Assembly: GCA_028293625.1 (NCBI GenBank)
Contig: JAQGOL010000025.1
Location: 418,919 to 482,918 of the forward strand
DNA length: 64,000 bases
Origin: Chthoniobacteraceae bacterium
GTDB lineage: Bacteria > Verrucomicrobiota > Verrucomicrobiia > Chthoniobacterales > Chthoniobacteraceae
Direction of reading: 5' to 3'
Shown here: piece after piece, positions 44,274 to 52,391 of the stretch
Numbering within the stretch: position 1 is the stretch's first letter
Layout: each line of letters starts with the position of its first letter
Program-made: the position numbers and the translations under genes
The notes under the pieces: model-generated
What the model saw: the letters and a program-made list of their open reading frames with translations, nothing else
Told to the model about the DNA's origin: nothing
Database searches by the model: none

Positions 44274-44739
44274 GAACTCTTTAATACGACGTCCCCCTTC
44301 TCTTCGTAATCATAATCGTAATCGCCGCTTCCACCGATGCCTCCTATCGACGCCGACCCGGGAAGTCAAAGCACGCACTTTGCCCCTGGGCCGCCAGCAA
44401 TCGATCTGAGCGGGTGAACTTTCCCTCTCTGCGCGCGCACTTTCTTTCTTCCTGCATGCCTTTTGCATCGGAGCCGCCGCATTTTGCCGCCTTAACCGTG
44501 CGCCTTTCATCCCGGCGTCCGTACTCTGCCTTTGAGCCGCTCGATTCTTTCCCTGAAGTCAGGCGCTTTGCATCTCCGCTCGCGGACTGCGCGGCTTCGA
44601 ACGATTACCCGCCTTCTTCAGGACAAGTTATGAAGGAAGGCTAAGGGCCGCTCAATCCCTTGTTTGCCGGCATTCGGTTGGCCACCATGAACCCGCGTCG
44701 CCCCCATTTCCCGGGGCGTGACTCCAAACTAAAACCTCC
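44274..44739. other. 466-base gap between divergent genes
   Basis: The gap holds one AATCGTAATCG half-element at 44305-44324 and a plausible but unsupported open frame on the plus strand (44414-44644, 76 codons, no recognisable features). It separates the TPR gene from the plus-strand hypothetical and should hold both promoters, but I cannot assign either one. Confidence 0.55.
44305..44324. repeat. AATCATAATCGTAATCG half-element
   Basis: The sequence CGTAATCATAATCGTAATCG is a single arm of the repeat family seen at 28157-28233 and 52051-52345. A partial AACGATTAC occurs near 44599, so the partner arm may be decayed. Confidence 0.7.
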
Positions 44740-45438
44740 ATGACTGCACAACAGCAACTTGATCTCGATCGGCTTGAGCGCGCGTCAAAGTTCGGCAAGG
44801 AAAACGCCATATTCTTTACTCCAAAGAGCGCGAAACTGGGCCCATCCAAAGGACAACAAATCCTCGCCGAACTCGACAGCATCATCCTGCGGATCAGCAC
44901 CGCCTACGTCATCCAGGTCAGCGGTGGCGTGGGCGCTGAAACCGAGGACAAAGGAGCGCTGCGCGAGATCCTTCAGGAGACCATGGGCAATATCAGCAAG
45001 TCGGTCGCTTATATCGCTGCGGATCGCAAAGAGCCCGCGATCCAGAGCCGGTTCCGCATGCCGCGCGATCACAACGACAAGACGCTTACCGCGCACGCCA
45101 GCGCCTTTTGCGAGGCGATCAACGAGTTGAATCTTGAAAATGAACTGATCGCACTCGATCACGAACCCGATTTCCTCAAACGGCTTCAATCGCTTATTCT
45201 GGAGTTCAAGATCGCACAGGAAGCGCAGAGCGGTGCCCTTCAGGAACAGGTGGGAGCGACCGCGGTATTTGTGCCGTATATCTCGCGCGGCAAGGTGCTG
45301 GTCAAAGGGCTCGATGCCATCGTGCAGAACAAGTTCAAAGACAATCCGGCCAAGCTCGGCGCATGGCGCACCGCGATCCACGCCAAACAGACCGCCCGCC
45401 GCCGCCCCAAGCTGCCCGCCCCGGCCACGCCAGCCTGA
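44740..45438 (+). CDS. Unknown helical protein
   Basis: I do not recognise a family. The 232-residue protein has no signal peptide or membrane segment. It opens MTAQQQLDLDRLERASKFGK and has long helices (residues about 35-55, SIILRISTAYVIQVSG; 110-160, ASAFCEAINELNLENELIALDH) and a basic, proline-rich tail (RRRPKLPAPATPA) that could touch nucleic acid. Codon use looks like its neighbours, so it is probably a real gene. It stands alone between the TPR gene and the esterase pair; a terminator-type hairpin on the other strand follows. Confidence 0.7.
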   Translation: MTAQQQLDLDRLERASKFGKENAIFFTPKSAKLGPSKGQQILAELDSIILRISTAYVIQVSGGVGAETEDKGALREILQETMGNISKSVAYIAADRKEPAIQSRFRMPRDHNDKTLTAHASAFCEAINELNLENELIALDHEPDFLKRLQSLILEFKIAQEAQSGALQEQVGATAVFVPYISRGKVLVKGLDAIVQNKFKDNPAKLGAWRTAIHAKQTARRRPKLPAPATPA

Positions 45439-45536
45439 GGGAGCTGTTGAACTGGGCGCAACCTCCCGCCATCCCGCAGGGATCACAGCTTGTAGCCGGT
45501 CGGTCGAGTCCGCGAGACCACCGGTTTAAAGTCGGG

Positions 45537-45560
45537 AAAAATCGACCCCGAAGAGGGTCG
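45537..45560 (-). terminator. Rho-independent terminator after the esterase
   Basis: The minus strand has a perfect 6-bp stem CGACCC/GGGTCG with a 6-base loop, followed by ATTTTT. It lies 22 bases after the esterase stop at 45582. Confidence 0.75.
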
Positions 45561-45581
45561 CAGACCTTAACGGCATTCTGT

Positions 45582-46316
45582 TTAAGGGAGATAAATCCTG
45601 GCCATCTGCCGCCAGTCGCGGAACCGGTGACAGTTCCCTTGCCAGGTCTGGAACTCGTGAGGGATCTTCTTTTCCACAAACGCCCGGCAAAGCACCACAT
45701 TGTCGTTGTAGAAAGGGTCTTCCCTTCCAATCGCCAAAGTAAAGCAGACCTTGCGGATGGCGCGAAGCACCTTGGGTTCCTTCAGGTTCGGCATGAAGTG
45801 GCTCGGCATCAGGTAATAGAGCGATTCATTGTAAAAGCCGTGGAACAGCGAATGGAAATCGCCGGTGTGCAAAGTCAGATCATAGCGCCCGCTGAAACCG
45901 ACGGCCCGCTCGAAATACCGCGGATTGCGCAAGGCGATTGTCACCGCGTGATAGGCGCCAAAGCTGCATCCATGCACCGTAATTGGCGTTCGTTTGCGGC
46001 CCGGCACCTTGCAAAACGGCAGCACTTCATCGATCACATAACGCTCAAATTGCAGGTGCCGCTCAATGCGTTGCGCGGGGGTCTTTTCAAAACAATAAAG
46101 ACTGTCCGCGTCGATGCCGTCTATACAGATCACCTGCAAACTGCCCGCCTCGATCTTTTCTCGAAGCACCCCGATCATTCCTTTTTCTTCGAACTCAAAA
46201 AAACGCTGTTTGCGCGAGGGAAACACCAGGAGCCGCCGGCCGGCATGACCAAAAAGAAGCAACTCCATGTCGCGTCCAAGGACCGGGCTGAACCAGCGAT
46301 GGTATTCGCGTTTCAT
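45582..46316 (-). CDS. Alpha/beta-hydrolase esterase (COG4947-like)
   Basis: The 244-residue protein is an alpha/beta-hydrolase: MKREYHRWFSPVLGRDMELL (early strands), VICIDGIDADSLYCF, the nucleophile elbow VHGCSFGAYHA, GFSGRYDLTLH and late GNCHRFRDW with the probable catalytic His. This looks like the COG4947 group of putative esterases. The start overlaps the SGNH gene stop by 4 bases (ATGA), so the two hydrolases are coupled. An in-frame extension to 46364 would overlap that gene by more than 50 bases. Substrate unknown. Confidence 0.82.
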   Translation of the reverse strand: MKREYHRWFSPVLGRDMELLLFGHAGRRLLVFPSRKQRFFEFEEKGMIGVLREKIEAGSLQVICIDGIDADSLYCFEKTPAQRIERHLQFERYVIDEVLPFCKVPGRKRTPITVHGCSFGAYHAVTIALRNPRYFERAVGFSGRYDLTLHTGDFHSLFHGFYNESLYYLMPSHFMPNLKEPKVLRAIRKVCFTLAIGREDPFYNDNVVLCRAFVEKKIPHEFQTWQGNCHRFRDWRQMARIYLP

Positions 46317-46930
46317 CTCCAGAGCCTGAGTGCCTCCAGACGCTGCCGGAGTTGCGCACTCCAAAGTTGATAACCGGCCCGGCTCATGTGCAACCAGTCC
46401 TCGGTGAACAACTCGCGCCGCGCATTGCCATCGGCGTCGACCATCAGCTCAAAAATATCCAGATAACTTCCATGGGGCCATCTGGTGATCTCCTCCCGGA
46501 TCAACGCGTTGGAGCGCTTGATCTTGTCGATCAAATGCATGCGCGCCGGACTCGGCTTAATGGAGATAAAAACAAAGGCGACCGGCCCGCCATAAAGTCC
46601 GAGGTGCGTGGCAAATGCCTTGAATAGCGAATGCAACCGCTCGGGCGTGGCGCCCTGATCCAAATCATTTTCACCCGAATAAAGCACCACCGCCCGCGGC
46701 TTGAGGGGAAACACCAGGCGCGGCATCTCGCAGACAGCTTCCGCCAAGGTCGACCCGCCAAACCCGCGATTGATCACAGGCTGCCCGGGAAAATCCTCCT
46801 CCAATGTCGTCCAAAACCGAATCGATGAGCTGCCGTAAAAAAGAAGCGCGTCATCCGGAGGCGGCGTTTTTTTGGCCTCGATGGCGAATGCGCGGAATTC
46901 CTCGGCAAACTCGGACGTCGGTTCAAGCAT
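46313..46930 (-). CDS. SGNH/GDSL-family hydrolase
   Basis: The 205-residue protein is an SGNH hydrolase. Block I is LLFYGSSSIRFWTTLE with Ser as nucleophile (GSSSI), block II has NRGFGGSTLAE (Gly), block III GENDLDQ (Asn) and block V DWLHMSRAGYQLW with the catalytic Asp-x-x-His. The ATG at 46930 (MLEPTSEFAEEF) starts immediately before the first domain helix; the frame is open to 47380 but that part is a frame shadow of thrS. No signal peptide is present, so it is cytoplasmic. It is coupled to the esterase downstream. Confidence 0.88.
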   Translation of the reverse strand: MLEPTSEFAEEFRAFAIEAKKTPPPDDALLFYGSSSIRFWTTLEEDFPGQPVINRGFGGSTLAEAVCEMPRLVFPLKPRAVVLYSGENDLDQGATPERLHSLFKAFATHLGLYGGPVAFVFISIKPSPARMHLIDKIKRSNALIREEITRWPHGSYLDIFELMVDADGNARRELFTEDWLHMSRAGYQLWSAQLRQRLEALRLWR

Positions 46931-47003
46931 TGGAGAGGGAACTTGCCCGCAACAATCGAAATATGTCGACTCCGATTTTCTCCAATATTCCCGGCCGCTT
47001 CTC

Positions 47004-47030
47004 GCGGGCCCGGACAACGCCGGGACCCGC
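47004..47030 (-). terminator. Strong GC hairpin after thrS, no U-tract
   Basis: A 10-bp stem with one bulged base (GCGGGTCCCGG / CCGGGCCCGC) follows the thrS stop by a few bases. It lacks a run of T, so it may slow, process or stabilise the thrS transcript rather than end it. Confidence 0.45.
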
Positions 47031-47036
47031 TGACTA

Positions 47037-48887
47037 TCAGGCGCGGCGCTCTTTGATCGAGGCGAGGATGTCCGCGATAACTTCAGCGCGCGGCTTGGCT
47101 CCGAGCGCCCCTTTTCCATGGACACGCAACGAGACGTTGCCCGCTTCCACGTCGCGATGGCCGACAACCAGCATCGTGTGAACCTTCTGCCGTTCCGCAT
47201 TGGCAATCTTCGCCTTGATCGGGTCGCTTCCGGAATCGATCTCGGCGCGGACACCCTCGGCGCGGAGTTCCTGCTGGATTGCTTTTGAATAATCGACAAG
47301 CACGTCATCGTCGCCGATCGGCAGGAGGCGGACCTGCACCGGGCTGAGCCAAAGCGGGAAGTTGCCGGCGTAATGTTCAATCAGGAAGCCGATGAACCGT
47401 TCGTGGGTGCCGAGGGGTGCGCGATGAATGCAAAGCGGAGTCGCCTCGCTGTTCTCGCGGGTCTTATACGTGAGCCCGAAGCGCTTGGGCATCGCGAAGT
47501 CGACCTGGTTGGTGGCAATGGTGAACTCGCGCCCGATCGCGCTCCAGACCTGCACGTCGATTTTCGGTCCGTAAAAAGCCGCTTCATTGGGCACCTCCAC
47601 ATAGTTGATGCCGCTGCGCTGAAGAACCCCGCGCACCATCGCCTCGATCTTGAGCCACATCTCGGATTCATCGACAAATTTCTGGCCCAGCTTGGCGGGG
47701 TCGTGCGTGGAAAACCGCATCAGGTATTTCTCGATCCCGAAGACCTTGAAATACTTCAAATACAGCTCGTTCACGGCATTGAACTCCGCTTCGAACTGAT
47801 CTTCGGTGCAATAGATATGCGCGTCGTTCATCTGCATCGAACGCACCCGCATCAGCCCAAAGAGCTCGCCGCTCTGCTCATACCGGTAACACGTGCCGTA
47901 TTCGGCCAGGCGCAAAGGCAGATCGCGATAACTGCGCGGCACCGCCCCGAAGAGCTTGTGGTGATGCGGACAGTTCATCGCCTTCAAATAATAACGATCC
48001 GATACCACCGGCTGATCGGTCTTCTCAGTGGGCGTTTCCACCAGCTCCATCGGCGGGAACATGGAATCCGCGTAATAAGGGAGATGACCACTGGTCAGAT
48101 ACATGTTCTCGCGGGCCAGATGCGGCGTGCGAACGCGATCGTACCCCCCGGCGAACTCTGTCTCCTTGGCCAGACGCTCAATTTCTTCAATCAACACCGT
48201 GCCGTGCGGCAGCCAGAGCGGCAGCCCCGGGCCGACATCGTCATCAAAACAGAAGAGCTCCAGCTCGCGGCCCAGCTTGCGGTGATCGCGCTTTTTGGCT
48301 TCCTCCAACATCGTGAAGTAAGCCTCCAGCTCAGTCTTGTTCTTAAAAGCCGTGCCGTAGATGCGCTGAAGCTGTGGATTTTTTTCGTCCCCCTTGTAAT
48401 AAGCGCTCGCGACATGGGTCAGCCTGAACGCCCCGACGTTGCCAGTGCGCATGACATGCGGGCCCGCGCATAAATCGGTAAACTGGCCATTGCGATAAAG
48501 CGTGATGGTTTCGCCTTCAGGAATGCCCTGGATGATATCGAGCTTGAACTTGCTCGGCTCGCCGCGCGCGGTCAGCGCCGCAAGCTCGCCGCGCTGGGCC
48601 ATGGCAAGCGCGTCCTCGCGTGAGATTTCCACCCGCTCAAAGATGTGATTGGCTTTAAGCTCCTTTTTCATCTCCTCCTCAATCCTCGGGAAATCGTCCG
48701 GGGAAATCCGATGCGGCAGGTCGACATCGTAATAAAACCCGGTCTCCACGGGCGGACCGGCGGCAAATTGCGCTTCGGGCCAGATCCGGAGAATCGCCGT
48801 GGCGAGCACGTGGGCAGCGGAGTGACGCAGCCGTTCGATGTCGGTCATCTGGGCGCGTTGTTCGAGAGTTTTGCGTTCTTCGGCCAT
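47037..48887 (-). CDS. thrS: Threonyl-tRNA synthetase lacking TGS domain
   Basis: ThrRS charges tRNA-Thr and edits serine. The 616-residue protein starts directly at the editing (N2) domain: RLRHSAAHVLATAI carries the HxxxH motif that is normally near residue 73-77, here near 22-26, so the N-terminal TGS domain is absent. The editing motif with FTDLCAGPHV follows, then class II motifs (GLPLWLPHGTVLIEEIE, PLRLAEYGTCYRYE, APLGTHERFIGFLIEHY) and the anticodon-binding domain (VQVRLLPIGDDDVLVDYSKA). TGS-less forms exist in other bacteria. The start agrees with the minus-strand frame opening at 48887. It follows the MarR gene on the same strand with a 75-base gap. Confidence 0.95.
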   Translation of the reverse strand: MAEERKTLEQRAQMTDIERLRHSAAHVLATAILRIWPEAQFAAGPPVETGFYYDVDLPHRISPDDFPRIEEEMKKELKANHIFERVEISREDALAMAQRGELAALTARGEPSKFKLDIIQGIPEGETITLYRNGQFTDLCAGPHVMRTGNVGAFRLTHVASAYYKGDEKNPQLQRIYGTAFKNKTELEAYFTMLEEAKKRDHRKLGRELELFCFDDDVGPGLPLWLPHGTVLIEEIERLAKETEFAGGYDRVRTPHLARENMYLTSGHLPYYADSMFPPMELVETPTEKTDQPVVSDRYYLKAMNCPHHHKLFGAVPRSYRDLPLRLAEYGTCYRYEQSGELFGLMRVRSMQMNDAHIYCTEDQFEAEFNAVNELYLKYFKVFGIEKYLMRFSTHDPAKLGQKFVDESEMWLKIEAMVRGVLQRSGINYVEVPNEAAFYGPKIDVQVWSAIGREFTIATNQVDFAMPKRFGLTYKTRENSEATPLCIHRAPLGTHERFIGFLIEHYAGNFPLWLSPVQVRLLPIGDDDVLVDYSKAIQQELRAEGVRAEIDSGSDPIKAKIANAERQKVHTMLVVGHRDVEAGNVSLRVHGKGALGAKPRAEVIADILASIKERRA

Positions 48888-48962
48888 AAAAAGGAAGGGC
48901 GGTTATAGGTGCCGCACCATAAATGCGCAAAGCGCGAATGCACGCGACCGCTTGAATGAAGT

Positions 48963-49454
48963 TCAGCTCCGCTTTTTGGAAGGCCGCTCCGCCACCGCGG
49001 CGCATGCGTCGGCGATGGCTTCAAGTTCTTCGAAAAACTTTTCCCGGCGGGCAGGAGGCAGGATCGCGGTCACCGTTTCCTGAAGCTCAATCGCGATAGC
49101 CATCGCTTTCTCAAGAGTATTCGCCCCGTCCGGTTGAAGCCGCACCCGATGCGCGCGCCCGTCGAGTTCGTGCGGTTTGCGCGAAATCAATCCGGCGGTT
49201 TCCATCCGCGAAAGGGTCGAGGTGATCGTGTTGGGATCGCTCGCCATCAGGTCGGTCAGCGCACGCTGGGTCAGCCCGCGCGGGTCGCCTTCGCTCAGCC
49301 AGCGCAGGATGCTGTATTGGTCGGGCGTGATCTCCAGATGGGCAACCCGTTGGCGGAACGCCTGATTGAGCCCATACCAGGCACGGCGCAGCAACGGCGG
49401 AAGCCGTTTGCGGTCGGGCAAGGGAATGGAATCGGAAAGCGTTTTGGACGGCAT
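48963..49454 (-). CDS. MarR-family transcriptional regulator
   Basis: The 163-residue protein has a winged-helix fold typical of MarR: LRRAWYGLNQAFRQRVAHLE, the helix ITPDQYSILRWLSEG, the recognition helix MASDPNTITSTLSRMETAGL and the wing LISRKPHELDGRAHRVRLQP. The tail is basic (PSKKRS). MarR proteins repress genes by binding palindromes as dimers and release on small phenolic ligands; here the palindrome lies in its own promoter, so autoregulation is likely. It is upstream of thrS on the same strand and divergent from the PQQ-like operon. Confidence 0.92.
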   Translation of the reverse strand: MPSKTLSDSIPLPDRKRLPPLLRRAWYGLNQAFRQRVAHLEITPDQYSILRWLSEGDPRGLTQRALTDLMASDPNTITSTLSRMETAGLISRKPHELDGRAHRVRLQPDGANTLEKAMAIAIELQETVTAILPPARREKFFEELEAIADACAAVAERPSKKRS

Positions 49455-49467
49455 AATCGGCTGACAA

Positions 49468-49496
49468 TTAATACGTATGAGTATTTATTTTGACAA
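49468..49496 (-). promoter_or_regulatory. Promoter of the MarR gene
   Basis: TTGTCA (49491-49496), a 17-base spacer and TATTAA (49468-49473) form a clear sigma-70-type promoter on the minus strand, 14 bases before the MarR start codon. Confidence 0.75.
49470..49485. promoter_or_regulatory. Palindromic MarR operator AATAC-N6-GTATT
   Basis: A perfect inverted repeat AATAC-N6-GTATT covers part of the -10 element and spacer of the MarR promoter. The position fits steric autorepression. It could also serve the plus-strand operon that begins 150 bases away. Confidence 0.7.
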
Positions 49497-49635
49497 GGTT
49501 CACGTGTAACGCGTAATCAAACACCTCGCCCATGCCAGTCGCCCCTCTGTCCTGCGAACCGCATCCCGCCCGTTCCTTTTAGTTCCTCCCCCGATCCTAC
49601 TCCCTAACGGCCGTCCCCTGTTGATTTTGCCCGTC

Positions 49636-52041
49636 ATGAAAACTCCCATCGCCTCCACACTCGCCTTTACCTTTGTTCTCGCGGCCACCCCGCTTCATGC
49701 GGCCAAAAATGCCGAGGCCGCACCGCCCGCGGCAAAAGCCGGCGCGCCTGTCCACGGCTGGCTCGACTGGCGGGGACCGACGCAAAACAGTGTTTCTCTG
49801 GAAAAAGGGTTGCCTGACAAAGTAGACGCCAAAAAAGCGCTTTGGACGGCCGATTTCCCCGGCCAATCCGCGCCGGTCATTGCCAATGGCAAGGTCTACA
49901 TCATGGGTTTTGAAGGCGAAGGCCCTGAACTTCAGGAAGGTGTCGCCTGTTTTGACGCCGAGACCGGCAAAGTGCTCTGGAAACAGCTCTTTAACGATTT
50001 CCTGAGCGACGTGGTCTATTTGCGCTACGCAAACTCCAGCCCGACGATCGATCCCGAGACAGGCAACGTCTATATCCAGAACAGCTCGGGTATTTTCGCC
50101 GCCTTTACCGGCGACGGCAAACCGCTCTGGAAACATTCCATGATGGAAGATTACGGGCGCATGACGTTCCCGAACAATCGGACCGCGTCCCCGCTCATCG
50201 ACCAGGATCTGGTCATTACCCGTGGCATCACTGCGGCGTGGGGCGCCTACGGGCCTCCCGGCGATCGTTTTTATGCTTTCGATAAAAAGACCGGTGAACT
50301 CGTCTGGTCGAGCGCCCCGGGCGCCTTGCCGCAGGACAACACTTTTTCTCATCCATGGCTCGGTTTCCACAATGGGATGCGCGTCCTTTACTCCGCGGCC
50401 GGCGATAGCAGTGTCCTGAGTTTGAACGCACGCACGGGCGAACCGCTCTGGCGCACCCCGGTTGCAAAAGCCGGCGCCAAAGGTGGCATCAACGCCGCGG
50501 TCCTCGAATACAAAGGCAACATCATTGTAATTCACGAGAGCGAGAACATCGATACCAGCGACGTAGGCCGCATGGCAGCCTTCAAGATTCCTTCGGAAAT
50601 CAAGCCGCCCAATCCGCAAACCCCGCAGGTGTTCGAAACCAAGGAGCTCGAAGTCTGGCGCAACCCGGTCGGTTCGCTTGCAAGCTCGCCGATCCTCGTT
50701 GGAGACCGCATCTATGAAGTCACAGGCACGGGCGATCTTGCTGCCGTCGATGCCAATGATGGCAAGGTGCTCTGGCGTAAAAAGCTCGGCATCGAGCAGC
50801 GGCAAAGCACGCCATTCTATGCCGATGGAAAGATCTATCTGGCCATGTATGTGGCTGCAGCCAGCGGCCAGGAAAGCGCCAAAAATGAATCAGTCGGCGA
50901 CGGGGAACTCCTCATCTTAAAACCGAACGACAAGGACGTCGAAATTCTCAGCCGCACCGTGCTGACAGGCAAATGCTACGGCTCGCCAGTCGGCTATAAT
51001 GGCAAACTCTATATGCAGACCGAGAAGAAGCTTTATTGCTTCGGCACGGCCGGCGCCAACAAGGGAGTGGCTCCCGATCCCGCTCCGGAAAAATTTCCGG
51101 CTCCCGGCCCGAAAGCCAAACTGCAGGTCATTCCTTATGAAGTGTTGCTGGCACCCGGCTCCACGCAATCCTTCCGGGTTCGCGCGCTTGATGCCAACGG
51201 ATTTACCGTGGAAGAGAACATCGACCCGAAATCGGTGAAATGGGAGTCCTACGTGCCGCCGACGGCGCTGGTGAAAGCGGCTGTCAAAGGCGCGTTCAAC
51301 GCCAAGGGCGAGCTGGTTGCGGACAAAGAAAACACGCCATCGGCCGGCCAGTTCCAGGCTTCACTCGGCGAGCTCAAAGGCTATGTGAAAGGCCGTGTCC
51401 TTCCGGATGTCCCGCTTACTCAGGACTTCGAAAAATACGAGCTGAACCAGGATACTTCCAAGCCACCGGCTCCGGCGGTCCCCAACACGCTTGAACCTGC
51501 GACCCCGTTTGCCTATCCTCCGCTTCCGTGGAATGCGGCGCGCTTCAAATTCGAAGTGCGTGAGAAGGACGGCAACAAAGCGCTCTGCAAGACGATCGAC
51601 AATAAGCGGCTCCAACGCGGCACGATCTTCATCAACCGCTCCGATCTGAAGAACTACACCATCGAAGCCGACGTGCTCAGCGAAGGCAACAAACGCAAGA
51701 TGTCGGAAGTAGGCGTCATTGCCCAGCGTTACCAGATTGTGCTCAAAGGCAACGCGCAGACTTTGGAAGTCACCTCCAACCAGGAACTCCTGCGCCAGAG
51801 CGTGCCGTTTAAGTGGTCCCCGAACGAATGGTATCACATCAAGGCCCGCGTCGACGTCGCGGCGGACGGCAGCGGAGTGGTGCGCGGCAAAGCCTGGAAG
51901 AAAGGCGATCCCGAGCCTGAAGCGTGGACCATTGAAGTTCCTCACAAGCGCGCCAATGAAGAAGGTTCCCCGGGTCTCTTCAGCTTCACGCCCCAGGAAC
52001 AGCGCGCATGGATCGATAATGTCTCCGTAACGGCGAACTGA
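49636..52041 (+). CDS. Secreted PQQ-like beta-propeller protein with C-terminal LamG-like domain
   Basis: The 801-residue protein has a signal peptide (MKTPIASTLAFTFVLAATPL) and eight-bladed-type PQQ_2 repeats: WRGPTQNSVSLEKGLPDKVD, blade strands VACFDAETGKVLWKQLF, YAFDKKTGELVWSSAPG and DANDGKVLWRKKL. From about residue 600 a LamG/concanavalin-like domain follows (RGTIFINRSDLKNYTIEADV, EWYHIKARVDV, AWIDNVSV). No disulfide or Asp catalytic pair of quinoprotein dehydrogenases was recognised, so it is probably a binding or assembly factor. The frame is open back to 49621, but ATG 49636 starts the signal peptide. It heads a row with a second propeller, an MFS and an adenylate-forming enzyme. Confidence 0.85.
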   Translation: MKTPIASTLAFTFVLAATPLHAAKNAEAAPPAAKAGAPVHGWLDWRGPTQNSVSLEKGLPDKVDAKKALWTADFPGQSAPVIANGKVYIMGFEGEGPELQEGVACFDAETGKVLWKQLFNDFLSDVVYLRYANSSPTIDPETGNVYIQNSSGIFAAFTGDGKPLWKHSMMEDYGRMTFPNNRTASPLIDQDLVITRGITAAWGAYGPPGDRFYAFDKKTGELVWSSAPGALPQDNTFSHPWLGFHNGMRVLYSAAGDSSVLSLNARTGEPLWRTPVAKAGAKGGINAAVLEYKGNIIVIHESENIDTSDVGRMAAFKIPSEIKPPNPQTPQVFETKELEVWRNPVGSLASSPILVGDRIYEVTGTGDLAAVDANDGKVLWRKKLGIEQRQSTPFYADGKIYLAMYVAAASGQESAKNESVGDGELLILKPNDKDVEILSRTVLTGKCYGSPVGYNGKLYMQTEKKLYCFGTAGANKGVAPDPAPEKFPAPGPKAKLQVIPYEVLLAPGSTQSFRVRALDANGFTVEENIDPKSVKWESYVPPTALVKAAVKGAFNAKGELVADKENTPSAGQFQASLGELKGYVKGRVLPDVPLTQDFEKYELNQDTSKPPAPAVPNTLEPATPFAYPPLPWNAARFKFEVREKDGNKALCKTIDNKRLQRGTIFINRSDLKNYTIEADVLSEGNKRKMSEVGVIAQRYQIVLKGNAQTLEVTSNQELLRQSVPFKWSPNEWYHIKARVDVAADGSGVVRGKAWKKGDPEPEAWTIEVPHKRANEEGSPGLFSFTPQEQRAWIDNVSVTAN

Positions 52042-52050
52042 CCAACTTTC

Positions 52051-52345
52051 GTCGTAATCGTAATCGCTCCGCTCTTTGTATGGTCTACCAGCACGCGATT
52101 CAATTTATCGTCTGGTGCGAGCCGCTCCTTAAATCGGTCGCTAAATCGAACGCCGTCCATTCCCAGCTAGACCGGGCTTCCACCTCAGTCCCGCTTAACA
52201 TCGCGGAAGATCATGGAAGGCAAGCAACAACTCGCAGACATCGTGAATATGCTGGTGGGGTTAATCAAAAAGAACTCAACAACACGGGTATTTGAGGAGC
52301 CGGCTGAACAAAGCGATTAAGATTACGAATACGATTACGATTACG
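52051..52345. repeat. AATCGTAATCG element framing a broken four-helix-bundle gene
   Basis: The left arm (CGTCGTAATCGTAATCG, 52051-52067) and right arm (with CGATTACGATTACG, 52332-52345) are inverted copies and flank the pseudogene at 52080-52320. A second, looser copy of the motif occurs at 52314-52331. The same repeat family marks 28157-28233 and 44305-44324. Confidence 0.85.
52080..52320 (+). pseudogene. Four-helix-bundle protein gene with internal deletion and frameshift
   Basis: Four-helix-bundle (23S rRNA-intervening-sequence-type) proteins are small, of uncertain function and often lie in repeat-rich spots. The start encodes YQHAIQFIVWCEPLL and then HSQLDRASTSVPLNIAE, the family's typical N-terminal half. 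Around 52211 the frame breaks: the expected GNGKF...RGSALECAACLDVL middle, about 35-40 residues, is missing, and the family's C-terminal ending (QQLADIVNMLVGLIKKNS, then EEPAEQSD) continues in another frame to the TAA at 52318-52320. An intact protein from this sequence is not possible without repair. A continuous but meaningless frame runs to 52295. Confidence 0.82.
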
Positions 52346-52391
52346 TCTGGTAGACCGCAAGAGCCCCTCCATCTTACCCCGAAAAACCATC

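Noticed and set aside
44414..44644. Open frame of 76 codons in the 44-kb gap
   Set aside because: No start signal, no domain and composition unlike neighbours; likely a chance frame.
28157..52345. CRISPR array or phage attachment sites from the AATCGTAATC repeats
   Set aside because: Copies are far apart, inverted and lack regular spacers; there is no cas gene or integrase in the window.
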